From assembly GCA_963662175.1 (NCBI GenBank), contig OY759218.1:51839427-51903426 (forward strand): a stretch of DNA of 64,000 nt, written 5' to 3'. This stretch comes from Aradus depressus (lineage: Eukaryota > Arthropoda > Insecta > Hemiptera > Aradidae). The notes beneath the pieces were generated by a model, which saw nothing but the letters and a program-made list of their open reading frames with translations, did no database searches and was not told the origin of the DNA. The translations under genes were made by a program, and so were the position numbers. Of this stretch, positions 21,720 to 34,215 are shown piece after piece (positions within the stretch are counted from its first letter, which is position 1; each line of letters begins with the position of its first letter).

Positions 21720-24700
21720 GTAAGCCCCTCCCCTCCCCTCCCCTTCCATCCATGTTAGCTTATTTACGTTTATTTTTTATTACTTCCCCAGCCAAGCAGA
21801 AATATATGGAAAGTTATGTAATCAGTCAAAAATTGAGATTTGAACCAAATTTCATGTCCCGACCCCCCCCCCCCCCCGTCCAAAAATAATTTTTTTTTTT
21901 AAATCATAGATGAATCACTGACAGTACTTCCCCAGCTCGAATTATTTGTTATCTACCAAGTTTTCGCTCTGCCTCTAAACCCTTCTCTTCAGCCGATTTG
22001 GCTGAAAATTAAAAGGTACTTTGAAGACTCTACATATTAAATAGCGTAGCTGAAATACAATAGGTGTAGTCTTTATGGGCCTCTGAGCCCAAGTAAAAAG
22101 TTTTTCGATGGAGAGCGATAACAGTTTATTGCAAATAATTCTAACCTGGGAAATACTTTGTGGATGTTTTTTCCGATATGCCTTAAGCTCCAAGGGCCTA
22201 CAGAGACTTCCTTAGCAGAAGCAGTGACATTGATTACGTAAATGAGAGCAACTCTGTGGAAGTGTCACCGATGGGTGATTTTTTCCCTTCATGACATTTT
22301 GACATTGCCATTATCTCTCGTTTAGCACATTTGCTTGTTATGCATACTGTTTTATGCAGTTGTATATATCTATTTGTTAAAATAAAAAATATATATATAT
22401 ATATTTTTTTTCTCTTGTATTCGATTGAAAATACAAATAAATGAAGAAATATTCATGTTCGCTTTTATTGCAGGTTGTGGAAGTGGAAAATATCTGAGTA
22501 TCAACCCTTCAGTATTCAAAGTTGGAGTGGACAGGTGCAGCAGACTGGCGGAAACAGCGAGGGAAGAGGACAACGAGGTAGGACAACTGGGAAGGACTGA
22601 GGGGAAAGTGGGTTTGAGTAGAGATCGGCAATAGTAGATAATGAACTAGAGCCAAGGTAACTCAATGTCTAGAGTTCCACTGCCTCCATGGTGTCAGGGT
22701 AGATTTGCTTTGAGGGAGAGGAAAACCTAATGGATTAATTCGTGCTGGGGAAGTCCATGGCCGGTGATTTACCGACTACTTTTTTTTAAATGTATTTTAT
22801 CCATTTCCAAGTTTATATGCTTATAGATATTTTTATTAATATTAATTTGTATATATTTTTATTTATTTAGTTTTACTTCATGATTTCTTCATGTATTTTA
22901 CTTTTTTCACTGTCATTTATTTTGAAGTAACATCCTTGATTTGAGACGAGTATAATGTTCACTTGAAGAAGGAGGTTTGAAAAAAACAACAGATTGGCCT
23001 TCGGTCTCCCAAAATATATTTATATTATTTTTGTTCACATTTCGCCATTATTCAAAACTTTAGGATTAGACATATTATAGACATATTTAGGCATTATCAA
23101 AACTTTAGAAACAACAAATTTGAGTTAAAACTCAAATGTTTACAACTTATAATATTATTATGCTTATACTATCAGTAACAATAAGTAAAAACTGACATAC
23201 CTTTGTGATAAAATAAAACAATTTATAGCCATTATATTTTATATGGTAGTCAATATTAAAAACTGATCAATTAAACAGTATGTGACCTGGTAACTATCAT
23301 TCAAACTTTTACATATGAGACTATTTTATTGTAGGTATAGACATAATAATATTATATGTTGTAAAGATTATAAATAGTTTTAACTCAAATCTGTTGTTCC
23401 TACAGTTTTGATAATGCCTACAAAAATAATAGAAATATATTTTGGAAGACCGAAGGCCAATCTGTTGTTTTTTTAAACCACCTTCATCAAGTGTCATTCA
23501 TTTTATTTATTTAGTTTTACATTAATTTTTCTGATTCGATTTTCTGATTCGAAAATCGGACGAAAATTGAGACCACTTTACTTCGAGGTTTATGTACATT
23601 TTACAAGATACCGCTTACCTTAATACAGTTTTGAAACATATTTTCAGACGTATCCTTGTTTTATTTTGTATATATTCATTATTTTGTTTATACTTTATTT
23701 ATATTATTATAAATATATTGTAATAACTCTTATACTCTCTTTAAATTTATTTTATTTTTTTAAATTGCCCCACGTTGGTGACCATTGTAATGATTACGTA
23801 TGGTAAAATATAATTATATTCTTTTTTTAAAAATTAGCTCCACGTTGTTGCGCCATTGTAATGATTGTTGTTCTCTTAAAATTTACTATTGTATTTTTTG
23901 AATAATTAAATGGGTGGTGAATTCTTTTAATAAAAATGTTTTCATGGAATAAGATTTAATATTTTTACCCTTTGTTTTTACACCTTAACATAGATCGGTA
24001 GACAATGATAATATAACATTTATTTTTTTTTATTCACTCACATTTTTCTGACTCAGTCCTTCAATCCCTTTCCGCTGCTCTTCTCAGTACATCATAGGCT
24101 CAGCGATTCTTCCATCAATCTGCCCACTTCCAGAACTCCAGACTTCCAACTCCACAAAGAATCTTCACTACTCCAGTCGACTCTCTATCATCCGTTCACT
24201 TGCACTCTCCCATAAAAAAAAACACCCGTCCACTTCACTCTCTCTCCAACCACAAAAATCCAACAACCTTCCTGCTTCACTCTCTATCTGCAACCGCTCA
24301 ACGCCTTCCCCCTCCTTCCACTGCTCTCTCTCTCTTCCCCCACCCTTCTTGAGTGAATATCATATATAATGATATATCCTTATTTATAAAATCCCCCCCC
24401 CCCCCCCCCCCCATTTCTACATGTTACAATATATATATATATAGTAATCACACAGACATCAAATTTACTTAAGGTTTCTTGTAGCCGATTAGAAATATGA
24501 AAATAAGGAAACAAATTCGAAAATAATGAATTTGGGGAAATATGTCACTGTGCTACGGAACACTCCAATGAGGGATGAATCACTTTCTATAATATTTTCC
24601 TTTCTTCTATTGCTTTATTTATTTTCAGGTTCTGATTTGTGATAATCTCAGTTTGCCGTTTCGTGATGAAAGTTTCGATGCTGTGCTTTCAATAGCAGTT

Positions 24701-27700
24701 ATTCATCATTTTGCTACGACTGAAAGACGGGTCGGGGCTCTGAAAGAGTTGGCTCGAATTTTAAGGATCGGGGGAAGACTAGTCATCACGGTGTGGGCCA
24801 TGGAACAGCGGCACAGAAAGGTGAATTTTCATTTCTGGAGGTAAACTTCAAAATATTGTCATTAAAAAAATTAATTGGCTGTGTCGAATTGGACGGAGAC
24901 AATCCAATTCCGACATAGGTTGAGGATATGGCTAATTTGTTTTTGAATGTTTTAAATTTTTGTACTTTTTCGGTTGAGGTGCAAACAAAAATATTCGAGA
25001 TTCAGATTGAGTTATGGAGAATTTCTTCTGGATTTTTATTCATTTTTCAGTTATTAAATATGAATAATAATTCTTAGGGCATCTGCTGACCTAATCAAGA
25101 AGGTATAAATTCTAGACACCAGAAGCATAATATAATTGAAAAATGTACAAAAATATTGTAGTATGGCCATAACAAGACATTCTTATACCATTTGTACAGA
25201 TCACTCTCCATCCAACTCCTCCCTGTCAAGTTCATTTCACGCTGACATTATCTTTTCAAATAATAGTTGTAAAGAAAACTAAGAAGCACATTTTGTATAA
25301 AATACGATTTTTCGCAGGTTGCCCCGTTTGCGAGATATATGAAATCGTTACGACTTGTCGGAGTTGGAGTTGTGTTTAATGCTAAGTTTACATGCTCCAA
25401 TTATCGTATTATTTTTTAACTTTAAATAATCAACGTGCAAACTACTCATTGGAAAAAAAGTAACTAAAGCCCAACATACTAGCATTAAACAGGTTAATCT
25501 TTTAATGGGAATTACTCCCATAAGAATAGCAGAAAAGAGATTTTGAATACTTGAGTCATTTTCACTAATTGTAAGACTAAAATTTGTCCCATGAGTAATG
25601 AAATTTAAAAGATTTTTTTAAACCATGTTAAAGAAAATTTTGTGGTTCTACTTTTTATTGAATCAATGGAACTATTACTGTCCAGGTAAGTTATCCCTAG
25701 ATGATAGTTAGATGAAAAAAAATGTATTTTATTGGAACATGTAATAATATATCTGCAAAGTATATTAGTTTGGTGTGTTCCAGTTCGAGTCGCAGGATGT
25801 CCTGGTTCCGTGGCATCGGCCCCAGACAGTCAATTCCCCCTCTCTAGAACTAACACCGACTACCACCACTAGTGAAGAGGAATCTCACCATCATCCGTAC
25901 ACCGCCTGCACTCACACTTCGGACAGCGACTCTGCTCCCTCTGCAAGGCAAATTGGATTTTCACTTAAATAAGTGTTTATGTGACGGCGAATATATGGAA
26001 AAGACAACTCCTCTGCTTATTTCATGAATACTTAGGCTATTTAATTTCACAGTGACGGGGTGGGAGTGTTATAGCTTAATAGCTTGTTTTTCAAGGGAGG
26101 AAACGGGGTGATAGCTTGGTTTACAAAGAATGGAGAACGGTAATAGCTTGCTTGATCTGTAAGGGAAGGAGCGAGGCAATAGCTTGGCCTGCAAGGGGGG
26201 GAGCGGGATAATAGCTTGGTCTGCATGGGATGGAGTCGAATAATAGCTTAGACGTTGAAACAGCTTTCTTTACTAACAATATTAATAGGTGAAACAATAA
26301 TTACAGACATTCATACATGGATTTATACTACAATTAATATAATTAAAAAATGTTACTAATTTCAAACTGAAATAAAATCTAAAACAAAAGTTATTGAAAA
26401 ACTTGAAAAACTAATTTTGGCCAGCAAAATCTAGAAATTGGCCACACGGTAGACAAGCACGCTAGCTAGCTCGGAACTACCTCTGTCATTGAAGCGATGG
26501 AATTCCTAGGCGGACAGATTAAATGCTGCTCTCTTGCGGGAAAAATGGATTCAAAATTAACTCAGTACACTGAAGTCTCAGCGGTTCAAACATAAACAAC
26601 AAAAACAATATATTATAAGGTGTGTAATTTTCTAACCCAGATCACAACCTGATTTCATTTTTTTTTAGAGCAAGCCGAGGCAAGCGGAGAAGCAAGCATA
26701 ACGAAGTGATGTCGTCTCCAAGCAATTCGTCATTGTCCAGCCCAAATGAAAGTTGTTATAGCTTTGTCAGAAGAGCTTTAAAAGTAAAATTTTTTGATCT
26801 TGGGACCTAAGAAAAAAGTCTGTCCATTGACTGGCAGTCCCCACCTATAGTCACACAGCTGTAGTAGTGCCAAGTTCCAAAAATCATTTTAAATAACAAG
26901 TGAATGTTTCCAGGTTAGGTAATAGATCGGTGGCTAGCTTGGCGAAGTTGACAGGATGGGGGCTGCCAGCCACGCCTTCTAGGCGGGGACAGTAACTAAA
27001 GACTGATTGTTTATGGTTTATTTTTAATTCGTTTTTTCTGATTTAATTTTTCTGAATTTCAGAAATTGGCAGGAGTGAAGAGGGGGAATCCGCGAGGTAG
27101 ACCCTGGTTTCTAGATTCTTGGACTTCCTGTTCATCTAGTAAAGAGCCACCTCCCAGAAGATATGATCCGGACGGCTGTGAAGATATACAAGACTTGCCG
27201 ATCGAGCTGAGGCGTCTGGAAGAAAACTCTGAATTACCTTTCCGAACGCCAATGTTACCGATTATACAACAGGTTGTCGACCCCCCCCTCAACCAAAAAT
27301 CTAAAAGCCTAAGCGATATCATTACTGTGGACCAAAAAGCATTAGTTCGCTCTCAATCGAGTTTCCCGAATCTTGAAGCTCGGGATCGAAGCCCAAAATG
27401 TGAAGAACTATTCATGAACAAACCACGACTGATAAAGCAAAATAAATCTTTTTGTGTTGAGGATATAGAAAGTGAAGACAGGGATGAGGCAACAGATATG
27501 AAAGAACTAATAGACAGTCTACCGGAATTTAGAAGTTTGGGCATGGGGAGAAAAGGGAACGTTTTTAAGCAAAGTTCAATGAATGAAGAACTTATGTCGG
27601 TCGAAAGGTTGAGGGAAAAAGAGAGAGTTAGACAGAATATACAGAAGCAAGCTTCGCTCAATGAAGAATTAATCTACAGTAGAAATAATAGGACACTGGA

Positions 27701-30700
27701 TTCACTGAGAGATACACTGTTTTCGACCTCCACTGCTAAACGGCTTCAGCTGCTGAAAAATGGCCTGACCAATAAGATAAAGAGCTCAACTACTGGAATT
27801 GAAAAAGTGGCTGGAGTGTCAATAAAAAATGGATTTGTTCGAATACTTCAAGGATGGACTGGGAGCGAGGTTACGATACAACAGTCTCCCCAACCGCCTC
27901 CACCTCCTCCTTCAACCTCCAATTCTGAACTGAAGAGTTTGAAGTGTGAAGGAAAGAAGGAGGAACCTGAACGACGGCATTCCCGAGAGGATGGGTCAGA
28001 CTCTTCCAAAGATAGCAGTCTGCAGAGTGACACCAGTGTTGATTCGGAGGATAGTTTCGCATCAGTGATTTTCATACCAAAAGCAGACGCGCAGGATCAA
28101 CAATCATCGACCACATCCCCGACGATGCAGTCAAACCCAGCTTCTCCACAACCAACCTCACCAAAAATCAAATTTCCACCACCAATATCTCCAAAACTCA
28201 AAACGAACAACCAGATGAGTTTTGGACTACCTCATCCTTCATCCCCCAAAATTAAACATCCAAATCAGTTGATAAGCACATCGCCCTCCTCACCAAAAGT
28301 TAAATATTTCCCATCATCGTCTTCTCCAAAACCGTTTCAAACAAACTATATCACTACTTCAACTTCACGAAATTCTTTCAAGTTTCAACCCTCATCAGGA
28401 TCTAGTACACCACAAGTGTGTAAAACTGCTGTTGCTGCCAGTAAATCTCTACCGCCAACCTACAAAATTCCACATTTGACTCCTACCTCTCCTTCGAAAG
28501 ATCCATTTAAAGAGATATCGCCCACTAGGAAGGAGGAAACAGACAGCGCTCCTGCGGAAAGTAACAATTCCTCTTTTCTCAAAGATTACGTACAATCTGA
28601 AGAGGAAGCTCTTTTTGTAGAAATAGATCTTGCCAGTTCTCCTAGAGAATCTCCATCGGCTGAAGAAACAAAGTCATTGGGACCACCTGAACCAGGACCA
28701 TCCGCTAAAAGTGTGACAGTAAATATTGAAGAAGAACCCCCGAGTCAGGTCAAAGAAAATACGAAACCTCACAAAGATGTTACCCATTCGAAAAGTTGTA
28801 AGTAAACGTTTAACTATTTTTTCAAATCATTTTTACAGAATCTTTTCTATTTCGCCACCCGGAAAAATTGGTTATTTTAGGAGAATTCATTTTAAGAAAA
28901 GTACATGATAAACATTTTTGAAATGTTTACTATTATATAATTGATCCTTCAAAAATATGTATCAATTATTAAAAAATATCCAAAAAATAGCTAAAGAGAA
29001 ATATAGTTTTAATGAAATCGAGAAAACGTTTTTGACCGCTGGCGTAGGGATTATAGGGCAGTCTATGGTAAAACCTGCTTCTTACAAGCAGTTGAAATTT
29101 ATAAAAGTTATCATCAATAGTTTCTTAAATATTTGTTTTCTTTGGAAAAAATTGCCTTAAGGGCTTGGTATTGCACAAGCCCCAGTCGGGGTTTTGGTAA
29201 AAGTTTTCAATCAGCACCTCAGTTGCACCTCAGTTAAACTTCATTGGTTACTAAATTGCCTTTGAGCAAGGTAGATTTTGTCATCACATAGCCACTCTAT
29301 TATACCAACAACTGAAATTTTGAAATCCGATAAGTAGAAACCCTTCAAACCCTTAGAACGATTAGCACAATCCTAACTATCCTCTTTTCTTGAAACCAAC
29401 CAAATCTTAAATTCCCAACTGGCTTCTGTTCTTGCCTAAGCACTCAATCCTCCCTCCTAAAAGCCTATGTCCAACTAGACATAGACAGATTACTCTACTT
29501 GTACTTTCCGAATTCACTAAAGCCTTTGACACCATCAACCACAGCATCCTCCTCTCCAAGCTCCACAATACTCGGCTCTCGTCCCTAATCTCCCACTCTC
29601 TTCTTCTCTGCCAGTTAATTCAGGGGTCCCTTAAGACTCATCCCTTTCTCCGACTCTTTTCTCTATATTCATAAATGACCTACCTAATTCCATCAAACAC
29701 TCTAAATACCATCTTTGTGCCGATTATTTCCGAATTTATCTCTCTTTTCATTCTTCTTCTCCTCTTGATGCTTACGACAAGATGAAGGAGGACATTCACT
29801 CCACTGGACAGACTGTCATTCTTCTGTTTTATCAGTCCAGTTTTTCACAATTCATGTATAACTCATTGTTATTATATCTTACATTATTATTCATACTTTG
29901 TTTTTTCTCTTTTTCTTCATTATTTTTCACTAGTTTATTTTATTGTTTTAATCAATGCCTGCCTTTAACATTTAATATTTATTCCTAGAGTCCTCTTTTC
30001 TTTTATTTTTATTCTGTCTCAAATGGTTGATTCTTGTATTCTTTTGTTTATTTCTTATGTTATTAATCTTATGTCCCAGATTAGATGATTATTTTTTATT
30101 TCATTTTTAAAAACGAAATTCAGATTCAAGTTGAGGTCATCAGTAACTTACGTTTGGTACCCGATTAATAATTTTAAATTAAAAGAATTTTTCACCATTT
30201 CCAGAAGGAAAGTCCTAATAATATAATAAGGAAATTCGCTATAATTGGGTAATAATTTAATATAATGTAATAATAATATTCTGTTAGAATTTCGATGAGT
30301 GAGAAAGTCAGTCAGTGGTAAACAGTCCCACTTTATACACAATACTTACTAGATTATTAGTAAAGCCCTTCTAGGTACCCCCGATTTGTATTCCACTGAG
30401 ATGATATTGGCGACCGAATCATTCTAAGACTTTAAAAAGAGTCTAGTTACACTGATGAGCGCACGAATTCAACGATTTTTTTTTTTTCCGGACACTCAGA
30501 GTCAAACTATTTCTTTTATATTGACAACTAAAAGATAGGTCCATGTCAATGTTGGAGTTTATAGCTCCTACGGTTTGGGCTGGGAATTCTTGTTAGCCAT
30601 GTTTGGCATTTCGTCTATATGTATACAGGTATTGTTTGTTTTAGATGTCAGATCACAGTTCCCATTAGTTCGGAGGTCCTCTTCAGTTTATGGTAAAGGG

Positions 30701-33700
30701 GAGAGTGGGGAGACTCTGCCAGTAGCCCGACTTCTATCTTTGGAAATATTTAATCCAGAAACTGATGACATGGATAGTGATTCTTCAGGACTCTCTTCTC
30801 CGGATTCTGTTGGAAGTGTAATTTCTATAAAAAATGACGATGAAACAGTAACAGGTACCAATCTAATTACAACAGAGTAGAGACAAAAAGTTAAACTTGA
30901 AGAGTGACGGAGCTGTAACTCCATATATAAAATTTCAGGGAGGCATGTTTGATGAAAATATAGCGGTAATTTCCGTAGTTTTTACCAACTACAGAAATCC
31001 ACTAAAAATAAATCCGTCAAAACTTGTACTCTATTTATTTGGGGCACGGGAGCGCTCCCAGGCTCTGTAAGACATCTTTGCGAACAGATGGAATTAGGTT
31101 TTAAATTGGATGTGGGAATTAGATTGATCATTGAAAACTATGCAATACTTTGTTGAACACTTGTTTCATTATTGTCCATTGAATATCAACCCATTTGGCG
31201 AGCTTTGATACGTTATAGCTTTGTTAGCGTTACTCTGACAATTATATAAAGAACAGGAATCTATAAGGACAACATTTTTGGTTGGTAATAGTCCATTTTT
31301 TGATAGTTAAACCGTTTTCGCACTTCCGAAAAATGAAGGAACATTTCCATGGAATACATTATTCCAATTCAAAAATCCCATTATCTCTAGTTATATTCCA
31401 AATATAACATTCATTTTGTTTTTCTGACCTTAAGGAGTATTTATTGAAGACAGAAAATAGATTAATTTAATTAAAAATTTTATAAGTTTGGAGAAAGTAA
31501 ATTCCAACTGAAAATAAATAAATATAAAATGAAAAAATAAGTTATTCAGACAATTTAAAATTGTTTGCAATTTTTTTGAAAACCACTCTCTTCATAGTTT
31601 GAAGTATAATATGAACATCGAACCTAAAAAAATTGAATGAACTCCGGCCAATAGTTTCAGGGAAAACGGGATTTGGAGTTGGTTGTTTTCCCAGGTAAAA
31701 ACAGTATTTAGTAATCCCCTTAAATATATATATATATTTTAAATATCCAATAAATATTACTATTTCAGATACTTCGAGTGAGCAGAAAAATATAGTGAAA
31801 AATGAAGAGTCTGTACCAGGAAGAACTTCGGGTGTTGGTGCGGAAAAATATCCACAAACTGAAAATATAGACGAAAATAAGCTTAAACTAAAAGAAAATA
31901 AATCACAAGAAGTGACTTCTTCGCCTAGACTTTCTCCACTTCTTGAAGCAGCTGTGGATGTGGCAAATACCCTTGAAGAAACTGTGGAAGCAGTGATTCA
32001 AAGCAGTCCACAGGCCAAAAGGAAAAATCTACCGTCAAAGTCTGATTCTCTTCACTATATGCAAGAACAAAAAGTATATTTCATTGATAAATCATTCGAA
32101 AAAATGAAAGAGGAAGCGTTAAAAGAGGAGTCGTCGATGTTGTCCCCAACGACAAAAAAACTCATTGAAGTCCCTCGTAAATTAAGCTTAGATATCAAAG
32201 AAAAGGATGCGAAGGAAGTTGAGGAGCATCGAGGCAAGCGTTGGGATGAAGAGTGCCGACAGCATTTGGCCGATTTCGCCGAAAAACTTAGTGAAAAATT
32301 GTTAGCCGAAATCGACAGATATCGTGAACTTCATTCAAATATTAGGCCTATGTCTTCAGGAAACTCAAAAATTTTCAGTAGTGCTATTAGTAGAGATCCG
32401 TACCTGTTTAAACTAAACGAAGATTTGAATAAATTAACAAGGCTGAGCATTGAACTTCAAGAGGATGTGGTGCCATGTAGAGTACGAGAAAATGTAGCTA
32501 GGGTTAAAGCTGAGGGAGCTACTGTTGAAGAAAAACATATCGAAAGCAAAAGAAGGTTAAAAGATCCAGTCGTTAAAATAGAACTTCCAGATACGTGCTT
32601 TGTATCAACAAGTTCTGGTAAACCATGCCCATTCCTGGAGGAAGAATATAGACCACTATTAGAGGAGTTCGATAGTACAAATTCTTTAGTGGCAAGCTCA
32701 AATTTCTCTAGGAGTACTGCAGAAAGTTTACTAAGTCCTGATGCAGAAATACAACGGGAAAGGGAGAGGCGTAGGGAGGAGGAATATCTTCATTCCTACT
32801 ACCGTCGAGCTATAGTAAAGGAAAAGTTATCAGAAACTTTTGAGCCGGACAATTTGTACATCGATGAAACATGGGCAGAGTCAAGGAGAAACCCTGTATT
32901 ACCGAGCAAAATGTTCTCCAGTCTCCATTCTATTGACGCATCAAACCGGAAAGAGGAAACCACAAAAATTGAGCTATTGCGAGCCAAGGACGTTCCCAGA
33001 AGACCAAGCATATCGATAGAGATGAGCGAATCTCTTGAAAAACTGCAGAAAGAGAGGGACGACCTTCCTTCAGAAAGTCAGTTGCATTTAGGAGTATCTC
33101 TTGAATCCAGTGAAGCTGGCGACATATCCGAAAAGACCGGAAGTAGCAGCGATGGGAGTCGACCCGGTTCCAGAAGGGACACAATTCACATTTCACATTC
33201 AGGAAGTGTCCTTTCCCTTCGGCCAGGATTGTCCATCGAGTCCAGCGAAGCAGGAGACATTTCTGCAAGCGATCTGAGTCGAAGGGATATACTTGGTCAA
33301 AGTGATTTGACCAGCAGCAGTCAAAACTCCTTGCTCCGTCCAGGAAACTCCATTGAGTCAAGTGATGCTGGAGATGTTTCCGATAGAACGGGAAGTGACG
33401 TAAGCAGACAAAATACAAGCTCTACAGGGAAAACTGCATCCGCGGGGAGTACTGCTTCTATAGCCTCAGCTTCAGACAAAGCAAGCGATTGCAGCAAAGA
33501 TGCTAGATTTGCTGACAGGAGAATGGCGCGTTGTGATGGACGTTCTTCTTCTGAGGAGATGCCAACCTCCAAAAGTTCCCTAAACAAACTTGTACGACAA
33601 CGAGCCTCAACCCATGAACCTCCTGAAATTTTGGCAAAAGCACAAAGCTGCGAAACATCGATAAGCGGTTCTACCTCTCAAGACTCTCTATTATCGGACA

Positions 33701-33867
33701 GCGGTGGAGGTGCCATCACTTTTCACAGATATTACCATGTATTCAGGGAAGGAGAACTGGACAGTCTGATCGAAAGATATGTGGAAAATCTGCACATTAT
33801 ATCTTCTTATTATGACCATGCCAATTGGTGTATTATTGCCGAAAAAGTTCAAGTATGGACAATATGA
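21548..33867 (+). CDS. Trmt9b: tRNA methyltransferase 9B (TRMT9B / fire dancer) orthologue, complete eight-exon gene
   Basis: Exons: 21548-21719, 22474-22577, 24629-24820, 25784-25947, 26669-26783, 27063-28797, 30645-30854, 31769-33867; total 4791 nt, 1596 aa plus TGA. All phases agree. Introns are GT-AG except intron 4 (GC-AG). The family comprises SAM-dependent methyltransferases related to Trm9/ALKBH8, which modify wobble uridines of tRNA; the animal 9B branch is known for growth and synapse phenotypes. Seen: PPWPRV (36-41), SAM motif [11 protein letters not shown] (56-65), the acidic motif II region [25 protein letters not shown] then [20 protein letters not shown] (exon 3), and QDVLVPWH (exon 4). 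The C-terminal strand-helix block of the fold ([14 protein letters not shown] ... NWCIIAEK) lies only at the very end, about 1550-1596. Between them is a Ser/Pro-rich, low-complexity insertion of about 1340 residues. The first in-frame ATG after an upstream stop (21515) is taken as start. Confidence 0.93.
21778..22200. repeat. Dispersed repeat family B, copy in Trmt9b intron 1
   Basis: Shares TTTCATGTCCCGACCCCC and GCCGATTTGGCTGAAAAT with the other copies; contains a C run at 21863-21877. A further end piece (GGTGATTTACCGACTAC) is at 22738-22795 in intron 2. Confidence 0.7.
22474..22577 (+). CDS. Trmt9b: Trmt9b exon 2
   Basis: Acceptor ATTGCAG, donor GAG|GTAGGA. Completes motif I (GCGSGKYL) and encodes [12 protein letters not shown], the SAM ribose-binding region. 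The Gly codon of DVG is split across intron 1. Confidence 0.93.
22960..23493. mobile_element. Inverted-repeat element, 534 bp, in Trmt9b intron 2
   Basis: The ends CACTTGAAGAAGGAGGTTT and AAACCACCTTCATCAAGTG are inverted repeats. The similarity continues inward through AACAACAGATTGGCCTTCGG and CCAAAATATAT, then ACTCAAAT with CAAAACTTTAG-type words. No coding frame. Confidence 0.85.
23494..24628. other. Trmt9b intron 2 remainder
   Basis: Contains a foldback family A fragment (23530-23620), a pyrimidine-rich stretch (24050-24355) with CTCCAxxCTTCCA-like words that may be an old LINE leader, a 20-nt C run (24393-24412) and a (TA)n tract (about 24428-24445). No exon. Confidence 0.55.
24629..24820 (+). 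CDS. Trmt9b: Trmt9b exon 3
   Basis: Acceptor TTTTCAG, donor AAG|GTGAAT, phase 0 both sides. Encodes [20 protein letters not shown] and [11 protein letters not shown], then [17 protein letters not shown], the methyltransferase core after motif I. Confidence 0.95.
25784..25947 (+). CDS. Trmt9b: Trmt9b exon 4, GC donor
   Basis: Acceptor TTCCAG, then [11 protein letters not shown]. No usable GT donor lies before the in-frame TAA at 25970. GCAAG|GCAAAT at 25947 fits the GC-AG consensus and gives phase 2, matching exon 5. Confidence 0.85.
26669..26783 (+). CDS. Trmt9b: Trmt9b exon 5
   Basis: Acceptor TTTTTTTTAG, donor AAA|GTAAAA. Encodes a basic stretch ([11 protein letters not shown]) followed by a Ser-rich stretch and [10 protein letters not shown], which reads into KLAGVKR of exon 6, a conserved insect TRMT9B segment. 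Confidence 0.88.
27063..28797 (+). CDS. Trmt9b: Trmt9b exon 6
   Basis: Acceptor AATTTCAG, donor AGTT|GTAAGT. 578 codons: [31 protein letters not shown], two QxSxNEEL motifs, then a Ser/Pro-rich tract with five SPK motifs (SPKIK, SPKLK, SPKIK, SPKVK, SPKPF). Confidence 0.93.
29370..29820 (+). pseudogene. LINE reverse-transcriptase fragment in Trmt9b intron 6
   Basis: Reads [18 protein letters not shown], a classic RT motif for the CR1/L2/Jockey group. After a stop, degenerate similarity to the [20 protein letters not shown] region follows (a GCCGATTATTTCC stretch near 29720 stands where YADD should be). Broken and truncated. Confidence 0.8.
30645..30854 (+). CDS. Trmt9b: Trmt9b exon 7
   Basis: Acceptor GTTTTAG, donor ACAG|GTACCA, the only nearby donor that gives the phase needed by exon 8. 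Encodes [20 protein letters not shown] and [20 protein letters not shown]. Confidence 0.9.
31769..33867 (+). CDS. Trmt9b: Trmt9b exon 8 (terminal)
   Basis: Acceptor TATTTCAG. 698 residues: a charged, Ser-rich region, three copies of a 14-residue ESS(E/D)AGD(I/V)S motif (about 33087, 33217 and 33334), then the conserved C-terminus of the methyltransferase fold, ending at TGA 33865-33867. Confidence 0.94.
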
Positions 33868-33984
33868 ACTTATTTTTTCGTTTCTTTAAAAAGGTACTAA
33901 TAATAATTTAAAAAAAGAAAAAAAGACATGAAATACACTTAAAAAAATATGATAAGCAAGAAATGATCCATCGAGAAGCCAAGT
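33868..33984 (+). other. Trmt9b 3' flank
   Basis: A-rich sequence directly after the stop. No AATAAA until 34084-34089, which lies inside the SINE at 33985, so the transcript may use the SINE-borne signal. Confidence 0.4.
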
Positions 33985-34215
33985 GGTCCAATACATGGCG
34001 TAGTGGCTTAGGTGGCTGCTTCGTGATATGAAGATTCCTGGATCGATTCCCAGAGATGGCTGTTATTTTTTCTTCAATTTGTTCAATAAAAAATAACTTG
34101 AATAAATTGAGGAAAAACTGCCGATGCAATAGAGTCGATTTTATAGCTAGAAAAGGGCAGCAACCTGTAGAGAGCTCGTCCTCGGGAGTACACAAGGACG
34201 TTAAACCAAACAAAC
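33985..34215 (+). mobile_element. tRNA-derived SINE, family 2
   Basis: A-box-like TGGCGTAGTGGCTTAGGTGG and B-box-like GGATCGATTCC, a short body, and a tail GGACGTTAAACCAAACAAAC typical of insect SINEs. It differs from family 1. Confidence 0.8.

Noticed and set aside
30575..30880. Whole 101-codon frame as an independent gene
   Set aside because: Only 30645-30854 is coding: acceptor, donor and phases join it to exons 6 and 8 of Trmt9b; the rest is intron.
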